Shown here: piece after piece, positions 33,614 to 43,000 of the stretch
How positions within the stretch are numbered: position 1 is the first letter of the stretch
Layout: every line of letters starts with the position of its first letter
Assembly: GCA_025062325.1 (NCBI GenBank)
Contig: JANXAL010000022.1
Span: forward strand, 1-64,000
Length of the DNA: 64,000 bases
Direction: 5' to 3'
DNA from: Roseiflexus sp.
GTDB taxonomy: Bacteria; Chloroflexota; Chloroflexia; Chloroflexales; Roseiflexaceae
The notes under the pieces: generated by a model
Databases searched by the model: none
Seen by the model: only the letters and a program-made list of their open reading frames with translations
What the model was told of the DNA's origin: nothing
Program-made: the position numbers and the translations under genes

Positions 33614-33723
33614 TGTACCTCATCTCTGGCGGCAGCGCCCCCTGCTCCTCAGAGACAGGTTTCTCGATCTGCCCGGGTGTTTTGCGCATAGCGATGCGTT
33701 GTCTCTTCGTATTCTCCTGCATC

Positions 33724-33884
33724 GCGTTTTCCGGCACGTCCTTGTGTCGCATCGTCTGTTTGAGGCATCAGGACGCCAGAACACTTCTCTCCTCCGTCAT
33801 GTGGGAGAAGGGCGCGGAGTGAGGGCAAAACAGGTGTCTGAACGCGGCAAACCCGCTTCGCACCCTAGAAAGCCTCCGCTTGGG
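33724..33884 (-). repeat. Dispersed repeat, family A, copy 4 (degenerate)
   Basis: Minus-oriented: starts near TTTTCCGGCACG, has GAGGCATCAGGACGCC, and ends beyond GCAAACCCGCTTCGCACC. The C-rich and G-rich stem is poorly kept. Confidence 0.65.
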
Positions 33885-34010
33885 AAAAGGCATACCCTGC
33901 TCTCACGTCTGGGAGAAAGGAGTTGGGGCATCCTGATGCCTAATGCAGGCGATACAACACATGAGCCTGCCAGAAAAACTGGCCCTTGGGAGGCGTAGGG
34001 CGCAGATGAC
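33885..34010 (+). repeat. Dispersed repeat, family A, half copy
   Basis: A plus-oriented right half: GGGAGAAAGGAG, GGGGCATCCTGATGCC, then CGATACAACACATGAGCC in place of the usual GCAACGG-type block. The 34011-34208 stretch after it has no gene; it carries a TATAAT at 34108-34113. Confidence 0.6.
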
Positions 34011-34208
34011 CGCCACCTGAGCGATTGGTTCAGCCATCAGAGGCTCTAGCATCATCAGCGTGCGCTCGCCAGCGTATTCCCTGACGCAGCTGACAGACAT
34101 TACCGGGTATAATGAGCAGGAAACTCTTAGCCGGACAATCCCCGATCACTGGGCAGTCCACGGGATGGCGGACGACGCCGTGAGATGTGGAGCGCCAGAA
34201 TTGCGACC

Positions 34209-35348
34209 ATGCGCGTTGCGCTCATTCATGATTATCTCAACCAATACGGCGGCGCCGAGCGGGTGCTCGAGGCGCTGCACGACCTGTTTCCCACAGCGCC
34301 GATTTACACATCGATCTACGACCCCCATGCTATGCCCGCCGCATACCGCTCATGGGATATTCGTCCATCGTGGATGCAGCGCCTCCCTGCCTGGCGCCGC
34401 CTGTTTCGCGCGTATGTGCTGTTATATCCGCTGGCGTTCGAGAGTTTCGATCTGAGCGCCTACGACCTGTTGATTAGCAGCAGCAGCGCCTTCGCTAAAG
34501 GGATCATTCCGCGACCAGACGCCGTCCACATCTGTTACTGCCACACGCCAATGCGTTTTGCCTGGCGCACATCGGACTACCTTGCTCGCGAAGGGTTCGG
34601 CGCTGTGCGCCGCGCGGCGCTGACGCTACCGCTCGCACTGTTGCGGATGTGGGATGTCATATCGGCGCAACGGGTGGATGCCTTCATTGCCAATTCGCGC
34701 ATCGTCGCGCGGCGCATCCGGCGCTACTATCGGCGTGAAGCGGTTGTCGTTCCGCCGCCCGTTGATCTCCCTCCGTTTTGCGAAACGCTGCCGGGCGCGT
34801 ACTTCCTGGCAGGCGGGCGTCTGATTCCCTACAAGCGGCTCGACCTGGCAGTCCAGGCATGCACACGGCTGCGGTTGCCGCTCAAAATCTTCGGTGATGG
34901 TCGTGATCGCGCGCGGTTGCATGCAATGGCGGGACCGACGATTGAATTCCTGGGATGGGTCAGCGAAGCGGAGCGTCGCGCGCTCTTCGCAGGTTGCCGC
35001 GCATTCATCTTTCCTGGCGAGGAAGATTTCGGCATTGCGCCACTCGAAGCCATGGCCGCCGGACGACCAGTGATCGCGTATGGAGCGGGAGGAGCGCTGG
35101 AAACGGTTGTCGAAGGGGTGACTGGTCGCTTCTTCCATGAACAGACCGTCGAGGCATTGATGGAAGCGATTGTTGCGACGCTGACAGAACGCTACGACGC
35201 ACGCGCCATCCGCCGCCACGCTGAACAATTTGGGCGGGAAACGTTTCTCGAACGGATGCGGCTTTTGATTGAGGAAATTATGCAGAGGGGCGAGGGGCAA
35301 GAGGCGAGGGCAAGAGTAGATGACCAGGGTAGAGACGGAGCATTGTAA
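34209..35348 (+). CDS. GT4-family glycosyltransferase
   Basis: A 379-residue retaining glycosyltransferase. The N-terminal domain starts MRVALIHDYLNQYGGAERV, a standard GT4 opening with a loop that grips the acceptor. The C-terminal domain has the donor-binding segment GEEDFGIAPLEAMAAGRPVI, with the spaced Glu pair that contacts the sugar nucleotide. It is likely to add a hexose in exopolysaccharide assembly, since Wzz-like and BY-kinase genes follow. The start at 34209 matches the family; an in-frame ATG at 34185 would add 8 residues. The last 20 or so residues (GEGQEARARVDDQGRDGAL) are probably not part of the fold: their DNA resembles the CTCTTGCC repeat read in reverse. Confidence 0.9.
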   Translation: MRVALIHDYLNQYGGAERVLEALHDLFPTAPIYTSIYDPHAMPAAYRSWDIRPSWMQRLPAWRRLFRAYVLLYPLAFESFDLSAYDLLISSSSAFAKGIIPRPDAVHICYCHTPMRFAWRTSDYLAREGFGAVRRAALTLPLALLRMWDVISAQRVDAFIANSRIVARRIRRYYRREAVVVPPPVDLPPFCETLPGAYFLAGGRLIPYKRLDLAVQACTRLRLPLKIFGDGRDRARLHAMAGPTIEFLGWVSEAERRALFAGCRAFIFPGEEDFGIAPLEAMAAGRPVIAYGAGGALETVVEGVTGRFFHEQTVEALMEAIVATLTERYDARAIRRHAEQFGRETFLERMRLLIEEIMQRGEGQEARARVDDQGRDGAL

Positions 35349-35495
35349 CGTCTTACACTGTGACGTTCCTGGGAGAAGCGAGAGGTTAGCGCGTTGCAGG
35401 GCGGAAGGTTGACTGATAATGGTCGGGGGGTTCGATCCAGGCGAAGTTCAGCAATCTAACCTAACCCTTCCCCTGGTTTTCAGTTCTTGGTGCTC

Positions 35496-36122
35496 ATGCC
35501 CATCTCGACATACATCGCCATCATTCGTCGCCACTGGCCTCTAGTGGTTGCGCCTGCCGTCATTGCAGGCGTGATTAGCCTGGGGCTGGCGCTGCTCGAA
35601 CCGCCGCGCTATCGGTCGTCCGCCAGTCTGCTGATCACGCGCAGCGAGGACCGACGTTTTGACACCGAAGACGCTCTCGCGTATGATCTTCCTGCAATCG
35701 TGCAGGGGGCGCCGTTCAGCGCCGAAGTCAGCAGCGCACTGGCGCTCACGGGCGTATCACTCCCGCCCGATCAGGTGCGTGCGTCGCTTGGAGCGTCAAA
35801 CCAGCGGCGGGTTGTGCAGATTTGGGCGGAAACTGGCGATCCAGGGCTTTCCGAAGCGCTGACAACCACCGCCGTCGCACTGATTCAACGACGCGGACTG
35901 GCGCTATGGGGCGATCCAGCGGCAACGCCGGATCGCCCGCTGGTCAATGTAGTCGTGCTGGAACCGCCTGGTCCGGCGACGCGAACCAATGGCTGGACTG
36001 CGGCAGCAGTCACGGCGCTGCTTCGGGGACTTGCTGGATTGCTGGCAGGCGCATTACTGGCGTTTGGCGCACACTATCGAGCAACAGCGCGTACTCTGCC
36101 GTTGCGGGAAGGAGGAGGGTGA
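35496..36122 (+). CDS. Wzz/YveK-like chain-length determinant protein 1
   Basis: A 208-residue membrane protein: an N-terminal helix (about 15-35), a periplasm-facing region with beta and helical parts, and a second helix (about 170-195), the two-helix layout of Wzz polysaccharide co-polymerases. Such proteins set polysaccharide chain length and partner with BY-kinases. Sequence conservation is weak and the central region is short, so it may be a truncated or specialised version. The start at 35496 is the second ATG of the frame; neither has a strong ribosome site. It is directly followed by a second Wzz-like protein, which begins 2 bases after its stop. Confidence 0.75.
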   Translation: MPISTYIAIIRRHWPLVVAPAVIAGVISLGLALLEPPRYRSSASLLITRSEDRRFDTEDALAYDLPAIVQGAPFSAEVSSALALTGVSLPPDQVRASLGASNQRRVVQIWAETGDPGLSEALTTTAVALIQRRGLALWGDPAATPDRPLVNVVVLEPPGPATRTNGWTAAAVTALLRGLAGLLAGALLAFGAHYRATARTLPLREGGG

Positions 36123-36123
36123 C

Positions 36124-36813
36124 ATGCAACTTTCGGATTACCTTGCCGTACTGCGCCGTCGCTGGTGGATTATTCTCCTGACAGCGGTTGTGGCAGTTGC
36201 AAGCGCACTAATATTCAGCCGTTTTCAGGAGCGCGTCTATCGCTCCGAAGCAAGCTATCTGGTCGTGCCAAATCGGATCGACAACGGTCTGTCGATTGTG
36301 CTACAGAACAGTATGAGCAGTTTCCGTGAGATGGCGCTGGCGCGCCCGCAATTGCAGAAGATCAGCGATGAGTTGCAACTCGACCGGACGCCGGAATGGT
36401 TGCTAAAGCACGTAGCCATCCAGCCGCGCCCTGACGAACGCAAAATGATCGTGCAGGTGGATTATCCTGATCCGGCGACGGCGCAACGATTGGCGGACGC
36501 AATCGGCAACAACATGGTAGCGCTGGTTAGTGCGCGCAACAATTTCCTGGAAGGAACGGATCGGATCAGCATGACCGTGCTCGAACCGGCGACGCCGCCC
36601 GTGCTCCACCGTCCGCAGACCCGTGTCAATGCCCTGGCTGGCGCCGTACTCGGGCTGGTGCTCGGCATCCTGCTGGCGTTCGTGCTTGAAGCTCTCGACG
36701 ACACGATCAAGACGCCAGGTGACGTTGAACGGTACGTGCAACTGGCGACGCTAGGAGCAATTCCTACGACCGGCAGCGATGCCCGGAGCACAGCGTTGCC
36801 AGCAAAACGATGA
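36124..36813 (+). CDS. Wzz/YveK-like chain-length determinant protein 2
   Basis: A 229-residue protein with clear Wzz topology: LSDYLAVLRRRWWIILLTAV is the family's N-terminal block and transmembrane helix, and RPQTRVNALAGAVLGLVLGI is the Pro-rich start of the second helix, with a cytoplasmic tail of KTPGDVERYVQ type. Such proteins bind a BY-kinase and control export polymerisation. AGGAGG lies just upstream of the ATG. The next gene, a BY-kinase, starts 12 bases after the stop, so the two are surely linked. Two Wzz-type proteins in a row suggest a split or paired complex. Confidence 0.88.
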   Translation: MQLSDYLAVLRRRWWIILLTAVVAVASALIFSRFQERVYRSEASYLVVPNRIDNGLSIVLQNSMSSFREMALARPQLQKISDELQLDRTPEWLLKHVAIQPRPDERKMIVQVDYPDPATAQRLADAIGNNMVALVSARNNFLEGTDRISMTVLEPATPPVLHRPQTRVNALAGAVLGLVLGILLAFVLEALDDTIKTPGDVERYVQLATLGAIPTTGSDARSTALPAKR

Positions 36814-36825
36814 ACAAAGGGAACG

Positions 36826-37506
36826 ATGCAGAAGAATCAGACAAACGGACACATCGACTCCCCGCTTATTGCGTTGCGCGATCCGCTCTCGCCAGCGGCG
36901 GAAGCTTATCGGACGCTACGCACCAATATTCAGTTTTCTAGCCTCGACAAGCCGCTGCATACCCTAATGGCGACGAGCACGGCGCCTGATGAGGGGAAAT
37001 CCACCACACTGGCGAATCTGGCAGTAACCATCGCTCAGGCGGAGCAGCGCGTCATTCTGGTGGATTGCGACCTGCGCCGACCATCGCTCCACACCCTGTT
37101 TGGTTTGTCGAATGAGGTCGGGTTGACCAATATGATCTTGGCGCAGGACGACGCGCCGCCGCCGCTCCAGGATACAGGCGTGCCGGGGCTCAGTCTGCTG
37201 GCAAGTGGTCCATTGCCGCCGCGCCCTGCCGATATCCTGGGTTCACGACGTATGGAAGCCGTGATTCAGCGGTTGCGCGGAATGGCGGATATGGTGCTCT
37301 TCGACACACCGCCGGTTATTGCCGTAGCCGATGCAGCCGTGCTGGCGACGCGCGTAGATGGGGTTTTGCTGGTGATCGAAGCGGGGCGAACACGGCGCGA
37401 CAGGGCGCGCCGAGCGCGCGAAATCCTGGAGAAGGTCAAAGCCAACATCATAGGCGTAGTGCTCAACGGCGCGCGCTTCGACGGCGAGTACGGATACTAT
37501 GCGTAA
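36826..37506 (+). CDS. BY-type protein tyrosine kinase (CpsD/CapB-like)
   Basis: A 226-residue cytoplasmic kinase. It has the family's opening (PLSPAAEAYRTLRTNI) that docks to Wzz, Walker A STAPDEGKST (51-60), Walker A' VILVDCD (76-82) and Walker B VLFDTPP. BY-kinases use ATP to phosphorylate their own Tyr tail and other proteins, controlling polysaccharide export. The tail here is short, with Tyr222, Tyr224 and Tyr225 (EYGYYA). It is preceded by two Wzz-like genes and is the last gene before an intergenic region with a promoter, so it may be the end of the operon. Confidence 0.92.
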   Translation: MQKNQTNGHIDSPLIALRDPLSPAAEAYRTLRTNIQFSSLDKPLHTLMATSTAPDEGKSTTLANLAVTIAQAEQRVILVDCDLRRPSLHTLFGLSNEVGLTNMILAQDDAPPPLQDTGVPGLSLLASGPLPPRPADILGSRRMEAVIQRLRGMADMVLFDTPPVIAVADAAVLATRVDGVLLVIEAGRTRRDRARRAREILEKVKANIIGVVLNGARFDGEYGYYA

Positions 37507-37513
37507 GGGTCTG

Positions 37514-37542
37514 TTGCCCGACCGCGCGCCCTGTGCTACAAT
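37514..37542 (+). promoter_or_regulatory. Promoter for the stand-alone receiver gene
   Basis: TTGCCC (37514-37519), a 17-bp spacer and TACAAT (37537-37542). The TACAAT is half of a perfect inverted repeat with ATTGTA (37549-37554), 6 bp apart, which may be an operator. The mRNA would have a leader of about 170 bases. Confidence 0.6.
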
Positions 37543-37718
37543 AGCAGCATTGTAATGACATCATGGCAGAACAGGCGTTATTTTGGCGGACGTAGTCAGG
37601 TGCAGCGATGAATCAGCGCCCGGCGCGCCGCGTTAATTGATGGCGTCATTTCTGTTCACGTATGCAGCAGATGATTGATAGGCAGTCGCGCTTAGCATTC
37701 TAGCGGCGGAGATGGCTT

Positions 37719-38102
37719 ATGCCTGATTATTCAATACGAAATCCGGCAATTGTTCTGGTGGAGGATGAACCTGACATTCTCATTATTCTCCACCGCCTCA
37801 TGCGCGACCTCACCGGCGGCTACGATATTGTCACTGTAAGCAGCGGTGCAGAAGCGCTGGCTCAAATTGCGCTTCGTCCGGTGCCGCTGGTCATCACCGA
37901 CTACAATATGCCCGGGATGAATGGCTTGCAACTGACCGCCGCAATCAAAGAGACGTCCCCCGACACGCGCGTGGTCCTAATCACGGCATACGCTACTCCC
38001 GAACTGGAAAAGCGCGCCCGTGAGCAGCGCGTCGATTACTATCTGCCTAAGCCCTTCCCCCTCGACCGACTTGAGCAGATCGTGCGCGATGTGTTGAGCT
38101 AA
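37719..38102 (+). CDS. Single-domain response regulator (receiver only)
   Basis: A 127-residue receiver domain with no output domain. Acidic residues Glu15 and Asp16, phosphoacceptor Asp61 (VITDYNMPG) and Lys111 (LPKPF) are all in place. Such proteins act as phosphate shuttles or bind a partner. It lies between the exopolysaccharide operon and a lipoprotein gene; a hybrid kinase at 40096-43212 is in the same neighbourhood on the other strand and might use it, but there is no direct evidence. A candidate promoter is at 37514-37542. Confidence 0.93.
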   Translation: MPDYSIRNPAIVLVEDEPDILIILHRLMRDLTGGYDIVTVSSGAEALAQIALRPVPLVITDYNMPGMNGLQLTAAIKETSPDTRVVLITAYATPELEKRAREQRVDYYLPKPFPLDRLEQIVRDVLS

Positions 38103-38116
38103 GGGTCGAGGATTGG

Positions 38117-38181
38117 GGTTAGGAGTTAGGGGTTAAGGGTTAGCAATGGATAACCCCTTCAATACCCCCTAACCCCTAACC
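38117..38181. terminator. Imperfect hairpin built from TTAGGGG repeats, between convergent genes
   Basis: The left arm GGTTAGGAGTTAGGGG (38117-38132) and right arm CCCCTAACCCCTAACC (38166-38181) pair with one mismatch. It lies between the receiver gene (stop 38102) and the lipoprotein gene (stop 38184), where a two-way terminator would be expected. Confidence 0.55.
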
Positions 38182-38183
38182 TC

Positions 38184-39548
38184 TCACCCTCCTCCTCCCA
38201 ACCGCCGCTTACGCTCTGCCAGATAACTCTGAATTGCCAGGAACGATGGACGCGGACTCCAATCGGGGTTTAGAATGCCGAACGATGCCTGTTCGTGGTT
38301 TGGCCGCCCCTGTGCGCCCCAGAGGACGGCGAAATTCATGTTCCACAAGAACGTGACTCCAACCCAAGGTTTACCGTCCGGGGTGCGATACAGTTCATCA
38401 ATCCGCCGCATAGCGCCAATGATGTAATCGCGCTGCTGTTCGAGCGACACATAGTTGCCGAACTCGTACCCCGGCGTGTCATTTGGCGTCGCCCAACCGA
38501 ACTCTGTGATCCAAATCTGATGATCGCCAACCCCTTCTTCCACCATAAACTTGCGCACATTCTCGACGTGGCGGAAATAGTGGGTCGGATGATCGTTCCA
38601 GCAGCGATTCGGCGCAGGCTTGCATCCTTCAATATAACTCGGCTTCTCGGGCCAAAGCGTATCGGGCGGGTTGGCAGCGCCTCCGGGATGTACCGCCTGC
38701 GCATCGAAATAGTCCTTAATCAACCCGCCCTTATACTCGTACATGGCACGGTAGTAGCGCTCATCGGAAACCGCCAACGACGGATCATCGACGCCGCTTG
38801 ACGACGGCGCGCCTGCCAGCACGAAAATCCGCGGCTCGACGGCCTTGATCCGTTTGTAGCATTCGACCAGGATTTCGACATAGTGCCCGGCATCCTCAAC
38901 CGTCACGCGACCGCCATTTTCGACTGCCAGGTTCTGTTCATTCCAGATTTCGATCGCCTTGATCTTTGTGCCGTATCGCCGGACCATCGCCTCCACAAAG
39001 TTGCCCATTGTCACCGGATCGCGCGGCAAGCCATTAGTCGGGTTGTAGAACGAGGGCGCCTTGACGATGCTGATCAGGAGATTGAGATTGCGCGCGGCGA
39101 CATCGTTGACGATGTTGTCGAGCTCTCCCCACTTATACATGCCGGGTTCCGGTCCTTCGATGTCTTTCCAATGAATCTGCTGACGCACCCAGGTGTACCC
39201 TGCAATCTCCGTCAACGTCAGCACCCGCTCACGGTCAGTGTAGTACAGGTGTGCAACCACGCCATGTTCAACCTGTGGCAGCGTCAGTGGGAACGTCAAC
39301 GCAACTGGCGTTTCAGTCGGTGGAATGGTGGGAACGGCCGTTGGGTCTTTCACGATAGGTGTTGGCGAGGGCGATACCGGACTAACTGGCGAGACGACGG
39401 ACGGCATGGTTGGTGCGTTGACGACCGCCGTCGGCGGTAGCGTTCCTTGCGATTGAGGCGCACTGCCACAGGCGGCAAACAGTGGCGTCAATACGCCCAA
39501 CAGCACGATAAGCGCAGTCTGACGCCGATAGAAAAGGGGAATCTTCAC
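38184..39548 (-). CDS. Glycoside-hydrolase-like lipoprotein (clan A TIM-barrel)
   Basis: A 454-residue lipoprotein: a signal peptide with lipobox FAAC (Cys27), a long Pro/Ser/Thr-rich linker to about residue 85, and a TIM-barrel of glycosidase clan A. The likely acid/base Glu204 sits in IEIWNEQN and the likely nucleophile Glu349 in IWITEFGW. It would cleave a beta-linked glycan outside the cell, perhaps the cell's own exopolysaccharide; exact family (GH5/GH39/GH53-like) and substrate are unknown. The GTG at 39548 is chosen because a strong AAGGAG is 7 nt upstream. It is convergent with the receiver gene. Confidence 0.88.
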   Translation of the reverse strand: MKIPLFYRRQTALIVLLGVLTPLFAACGSAPQSQGTLPPTAVVNAPTMPSVVSPVSPVSPSPTPIVKDPTAVPTIPPTETPVALTFPLTLPQVEHGVVAHLYYTDRERVLTLTEIAGYTWVRQQIHWKDIEGPEPGMYKWGELDNIVNDVAARNLNLLISIVKAPSFYNPTNGLPRDPVTMGNFVEAMVRRYGTKIKAIEIWNEQNLAVENGGRVTVEDAGHYVEILVECYKRIKAVEPRIFVLAGAPSSSGVDDPSLAVSDERYYRAMYEYKGGLIKDYFDAQAVHPGGAANPPDTLWPEKPSYIEGCKPAPNRCWNDHPTHYFRHVENVRKFMVEEGVGDHQIWITEFGWATPNDTPGYEFGNYVSLEQQRDYIIGAMRRIDELYRTPDGKPWVGVTFLWNMNFAVLWGAQGRPNHEQASFGILNPDWSPRPSFLAIQSYLAERKRRLGGGG

Positions 39549-40095
39549 TGCACGGCTCCTTCGATCTAGCATGAAACCTGAGAGCAGAACAGACCCGCCA
39601 CATCCGCATTACCGATGCGGATTGCGAGCCGGGACTATTATAGTCGAGCCTTAGACACATGCCGCTGCAGCCCGGCTGAGACTCGCGTGATCCGTTGCTG
39701 ATACGAGATGTCCGGCTAGAGGCGAGGGTTGTTGAAGACGGGAAGTTGGGCAGGTGCGAAAGGGTGAAGGTTGGAGGAAGGAAAAAACCCGGATTCGTTG
39801 ACTGTGTGACACAGAGCAGGCACAACGGTTGCCCTTCGCTTATGCGCTTCCCTCATTCGCCAACCGCATCAAGGTAGCGTGGGTGCGACGGCGGCCATTT
39901 GCTTCCGTTTGCCTATTCACGTTTCTAATTTATTGACCGCGTGATCCTGCACAGGCGCGGCGGCGGCCTTTCGCTGCCATTCGCTTATTCGCTTCCCTAT
40001 TCCTTGACCACGCGATACGGCGCGGGCGCGACGGTTTCCATTCCCTCCCATTCGTTGACCGCACACCTTCGTTGACTACATGCTCCGCAACGTTC
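39549..40095. repeat. Gene-free 547-bp region with degenerate repeats
   Basis: Bases 39549-39720 have no obvious signals. A purine-rich stretch follows. From about 39830 to 40080 three imperfect copies of a roughly 60-bp unit carry TTCGCTTCCCTATTC-like words, CATTCG-like words and TTGACC-like words separated by CGGCGGCC-like blocks. Related words are seen at 27000-27060 in reverse. Confidence 0.55.
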
Positions 40096-43000
40096 TCAGT
40101 CGGACGCATTCACTGCCACCGCATCGAGCATGCGACGCACCTGACTCAATAATGCATAACGAGTGAACGGCTTGTGCAGAAATGCGACAGTTGGATTTTC
40201 GTTACTGATCGACACCTGGCGAGCATACCCGGACATAAAGAGAATGCCCACACCGGGATAGCGCGCCTGAACCCATGTTGCGAGTTCAACCCCGCTCATT
40301 CCGGGCATCACTAGATCGGTGATCAGCAGATGAATCGCGCGCGCGGGCAGCGTTTCAACGACCTGTTGCGCTTCCTGGCCGTTGCTTGCTTCAAAGACAG
40401 TATAGCCATAATCGCGCAGTATACGCGCTGCCAGGCGCCGCACTGCCGGTTCATCCTCGACTACCAGGATGGTTTCCAGACCTCGTTCTGGTTGGGTCAC
40501 CATTTCGGGTTCTTGGGAATGCGACGAGTCACAAGAGGCATAGGGCAGATAGACCTCAAACCGCGTTCCCTTGCCGACCTCGCTCTCAAACCGAATCATC
40601 CCGGAGTGCTGCTGCACAATGCCCAGGCACGTCGCCAGACCCAGACCGGTGCCCTGACCTGGCGTTTTAGTCGTAAAGTACGGCTCAAAGATATGCTCTT
40701 TCACATCATCAGGGATGCCTACACCGGTATCCTGGACAGTAATGCAGACATATGATGCTGATGTCTCTCCTCCAACCGTCGTCTCCACGAGCGACGTGGC
40801 GACAGTCAGCGCGCCACCCTCTGGCATAGCGTCGCGCGCATTGACAATCAGATTCATAATAACCTGCTCGAATTGATGCGGATCGATATGGATGGGACAT
40901 GGGTATGGCGCCCGCGCCCAGGTAAAGTGAATATCTTCACCGATCAGACGAAGGATCAGCGGCGCCATGCCGTCAATGAGCACATTGGCGTCGACCGTCT
41001 GAGGATGGCTCGGTTGGCGGCGTGCAAAGGCGAGTAACTGACGTACCAGCCCCGCAGCCCGGCGGGCGCTCTGCTGGATCGCCAGAACATCGGGGTATGC
41101 CGGTGAGTCAGGCGAGAGCGCCGTCAACGCCAGGTCGGCGCTCCCGCCGATGACAGTTAGGATATTATTGAAATCGTGCGCCACACCACCTGCCAGCCGT
41201 CCAACCGCTTCTAAGCGCTGGGCATGCATGAGTTGCATTTGCAGCCGCTCGCGCTCAGCCTCTTCCTGCTTGTGCGCAGTAATATCGAAGAAAATCGTCG
41301 CAAACTGATCCGGCCCGAGCGGCGACACTGAAATGAAGAAATGCTTCTGCATCGGCTCAAAGTACACCTCAAAGCGCGCTGGCTGACCGGTGGCGACGAC
41401 CGCGCTGAACTCTGCAAGATAAGGCGGCTCTGAGGTCCTGTAGACCTCAGTGGCGCGACGATGAATAACATCCGCGCGATTCATGTTGAGGATTCGCTCA
41501 TACTGGCTGTTGACATCGAGGATTTCATAGTTGACCGCTCTGCCGTTGTCATCATAGATCAGGCGATGCAACGCTACACCCTCGAACATGTGATCGAAGA
41601 GCGAACGGAAGTACTGCTCACGCTGATGGAGTGCGGTTTCCATACGCTGGCGATGAATAGCGCTGGCGATCAGTTGACCGGTCAATAGAAACGCTTCAAT
41701 CACCACGTCGGACGGATCGTATTCACTGGTGACCGAGTCGAAGCCGATCCATCCAATGAATTGCGCGCCAATGAAAAGCGGAATGCCGACCGCAGTTTTG
41801 ATCCTGAGTCTTTTGAGCTCCTGCCGTATCACCTCATATTCGGGCGTCTCCGGCACATCCCGCTGCTGCACCACGACGACTTCGCCGCGTCGCATCCGTT
41901 CAACGACAGGTGTGAAATCGGAAAGCTTGATCTGACGGCGTCTTCCGCCGCGGTGTACGGCATCGGGACGTATCCACTCATACGTTCGGATCGCTTCGTC
42001 CCCTGCAGGTGTGACTAGAAAGATGTAACTGCGCTCAACGCCGGTAAATCGGACGACCTTTTCAAGCACACTGGTGATCTGCGTATCGATCTGCGCCACA
42101 TCGCAACGCACTAAATCGTTGGCTGCCTGCTGAATCAACTGAATAAAACGGAGCCGGTTGCGGATCAGGGCCTGATTGCGTTTCCGTTGTGTGACATTCC
42201 GCCAGATCAGGAGCCGTCCGTTGATCTGACCTTCCTGGCTAACAAGCGGGCTGATCTTGACCTCGAAGGTCTTCTGCTGCCACTCACTTTCCAAGATCTG
42301 CTCACTAGGCTCACTGCATGCCCGAACCAGTGCAGGGCAAGGCGCCAGCACAGTCTCAACGGGTTGTCCAAAGAGCGCACTGCCATCAGGAGCAAAGAGA
42401 CGCTGCGCCGCCGGATTCACATCAATAATCCGGTTGCGTGCATTCAGCACAATGACCGCATCGCTCATCACCTCAACAACATACTCGCGTGCAACTGGCG
42501 CTAGCGTAAAGAGTCGGTAGCGGAACATGCCCCACAGAATTACCAGACCGGAGAATGCCAGCGCGACCGGAGTGATATCCAGCGGCATGAGGGGGTGTAG
42601 TTCAAAGAGTTGCAACAGATTGGCAATCCAGGGCACGAGTGCGCTAATAGCAATAATAGCCGCGCTTCTGCGATACAGCGATGGCAACTGGCGTGTGGCG
42701 CGCCAGAAAATCATCATTCCTACGGTAATCAGGGTATACGCATAGATGATAAACACCCACGCCCACGGACCGGGCGTAACGTCCAGTAGTGGGAATGGAC
42801 CTTCCTGAACGAGCGTCACATGCGAGTAGAAGAGTCTGTGTACATTGTTTGTCCAGTTCAGCACAATAGTTGCAACCGGGATGACGCACCACGGCACGCC
42901 ACGCCAGCGCAACAGCCACATCGCATACCGGGTGTAAGCAATGGCAAAGCGTAGATACAGAACCGGAAGAAACGCGATACCGAGATAGGCCGCGCCGAGC

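Noticed and set aside
35425-35440. GGGTTCGATCC, like a tRNA T-arm
   Set aside because: The flanks do not form a T-stem and there is no acceptor or anticodon arm.
40330-40755. A frame opposite the hybrid kinase receiver and ATPase
   Set aside because: Shadow frame without ribosome site or recognisable product.
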